In this document: in pieces, positions 7,301 through 11,521 of the stretch
Layout: every line of letters starts with the position of its first letter
Position numbering within the stretch: the stretch's first letter is position 1
Source: an uncultured Bacteroidales bacterium
Lineage (GTDB): Bacteria; Bacteroidota; Bacteroidia; Bacteroidales; P3
Direction of reading: 5' to 3'
Assembly (NCBI GenBank): GCA_947177315.1
Contig: CAMWTX010000032.1
Coordinates: forward strand, 1 to 11,521
DNA length: 11,521 nucleotides
Notes under the pieces: model-generated
The model's database searches: none
The model's input: only the letters and a program-made list of their open reading frames with translations
Told to the model about the DNA's origin: nothing
Made by a program: the position numbers and the translations under genes

Positions 7301-8645
7301 GGATACCCAGACGGTGCAGGGTCGGGGCACGGTTCATCAGAACGGGATGCCCTTTCAATATGTTTTCAAGGATGTCCCAAACCACGGGATCCTTGCGTTC
7401 TACGATTTTCTTGGCCGATTTTACGGTCTTGACGATACCGCGTTCGAGCATCTTGCGAATGATGAATGGCTTGTAGAGTTCCGCCGCCATATCCTTGGGC
7501 AGCCCCATTTCGTTCATCTTCAAATCGGGACCTACCACGATAACCGAACGGCCGGAGTAATCCACACGCTTACCGAGCAAGTTCTGACGGAAACGGCCCT
7601 GCTTGCCTTTCAAGCTATCCGACAAGGACTTGAGCATCCTCGCCCCTTCGCTCTTGGAAGAACGGGCCTTGCGCGAATTGTCGAACAGCGAATCCACGGC
7701 TTCCTGCAACATACGCTTTTCGTTGCGCATGATCACATCGGGAGCCTTGATTTCGATAAGTTTCTTAAGACGGTTGTTGCGGATAATGACACGACGGTAC
7801 AGATCGTTCAAATCGGAAGTGGCGAAACGGCCGCCGTCGAGAGGCACCAAAGGACGCAAATCGGGCGGAATCACCGGAATCACCTTCATGATCATCCATT
7901 CGGGACGGTTTTCCACACGGGTCTGCGCGTCGCGGAAAGCTTCCACCACGTTGAGGCGCTTGAGGGCTTCCTGCTTGCGCTGCTGCGAAGTTTCGTTGTT
8001 GGCCTTGTCGCGCAATTCGTACGAAAGGGCGTCCAAATCGATTTTCTTCAACAGATCGTACAAGGCTTCACCGCCCATCTTGGCGATGAACTTGTTGGGA
8101 TCCTCATCATCCAAGAGCGCGTTTTCGGCAGGCAGCGTATCCAGAATGGCGTAGTATTCTTCTTCGGAAAGGAACTGCAGGCGTTCCACACCGTCGGCTT
8201 CCTTGATACCGGGTTGGATAACGACGTATTTTTCGTAGTAGATAATCGACTCCAGTTTTTTGGTCTGGATGCCCAACAACGCCCCGATTTTATTGGGAAG
8301 AGAACGGAAAAACCAAATGTGGGCGACCGGAACGACCAACTGGATATGTCCCATGCGTTCGCGACGAACCTTCTTTTCGGTTACTTCCACCCCGCAACGG
8401 TCGCAGACAATGCCTTTATAGCGGATGCGCTTGTACTTTCCGCAGTGGCATTCCCAGTCTTTGGTGGGACCGAAAATCCTTTCGCAGAAAAGCCCGTCGC
8501 TTTCGGGTTTATATGTGCGGTAATTGATGGTCTCCGGCTTGGTAACTTCTCCGTGCGAACGTTCCAAGATGGTTTCGGGAGAAGCCAAGCTGATGGTGAT
8601 TTTGTTGAAGTCCAACGTTACCGGACCTTCTTTTTTTGACGCCAT
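4371..8645 (-). CDS. rpoC: DNA-directed RNA polymerase subunit beta'
   Basis: The 1424-residue beta' subunit forms the clamp and half of the active centre of RNA polymerase. Visible landmarks, numbered from the ATG at 8643-8645: an N-terminal zinc-binding domain with C66, C68, C81 and C84; the catalytic Mg2+ loop NADFDGD at 472-478, all three aspartates present; the trigger-loop region [24 protein letters not shown]; and the second zinc site C818, C892, C899, C902. The C-terminal part has [18 protein letters not shown] and [37 protein letters not shown]. Length is that of Bacteroidota beta', about 20 residues longer than E. coli. The frame could be extended to 8657 only with a TTG; MASKK is the first ATG and fits the family start. 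The gene follows rpoB after 33 bases and is followed by the DUF3467 gene after three. It contains almost no TTA, CTA or TCA codons, in line with high expression. Confidence 0.98.
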   Translation of the reverse strand: [1424 protein letters not shown]

Positions 8646-8678
8646 ATTATGCTGCAAAATTGAATATTTAACAAAATA

Positions 8679-11521
<2,843 letters not shown>

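Noticed and set aside
4140..8639. 1499-residue plus-strand protein
   Set aside because: It lies fully antisense to rpoC and DUF3467 in mirrored codon register, shows no recognisable domain, and is explained by avoidance of three sense codons.
8646..8678. Promoter or terminator in the rpoB-rpoC gap (AATATT repeats)
   Set aside because: The A/T-rich repeats form no stable hairpin with a T run and there is no TAnnTTTG match. Thirty-three bases is normal spacing inside this operon.

Overview
The window looks like a chromosomal segment from a member of the Bacteroidota, most likely order Bacteroidales. The RpoB and RpoC sequences are of the Bacteroidota type. A DUF3467 gene sits directly behind rpoC. 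The recognisable promoters are of the TTTG / TAnnTTTG type rather than TTGACA / TATAAT, and gene starts mostly lack Shine-Dalgarno sequences. Base composition is near 50% G+C. I cannot name the genus from this window.

Layout from left to right. (1) Positions 1-228 hold no convincing protein gene. On the minus strand there is a near-consensus Bacteroidota promoter followed by a leader with a boxA-like element. The leader runs off the left edge in a sequence resembling the 5' end of 23S rRNA, so an rRNA transcription unit probably starts here and reads leftward. (2) Positions 229-3281 (minus) hold a two-gene operon: an outer-membrane-type lipoprotein related to M2 (ACE-like) peptidases, and a sodium:solute symporter joined to it by an ATGA stop/start overlap. 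The lipoprotein keeps the M2 sequence framework but has lost the HExxH zinc motif and the third-ligand glutamate, so it is probably a pseudoenzyme. (3) Positions 3369-3980 (plus) hold recR, divergent from the lipoprotein operon. (4) A strong hairpin at 4011-4034 lies between convergent units and can terminate transcription from both sides. (5) Positions 4056 to the right edge (minus) hold the RNA polymerase operon tail, rpoB (5' end missing) - rpoC - DUF3467, tightly packed.

The transcription and repair genes are ordinary housekeeping genes with intact motifs. The accessory interest lies in the inactivated M2-like lipoprotein with its coupled symporter. A second point is the apparent rRNA leader placed directly behind the symporter with no 16S gene upstream inside the window. 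No mobile element, CRISPR array or tRNA was seen, and apart from the 228 bases at the left edge no gene-free stretch exceeds about 90 bases.
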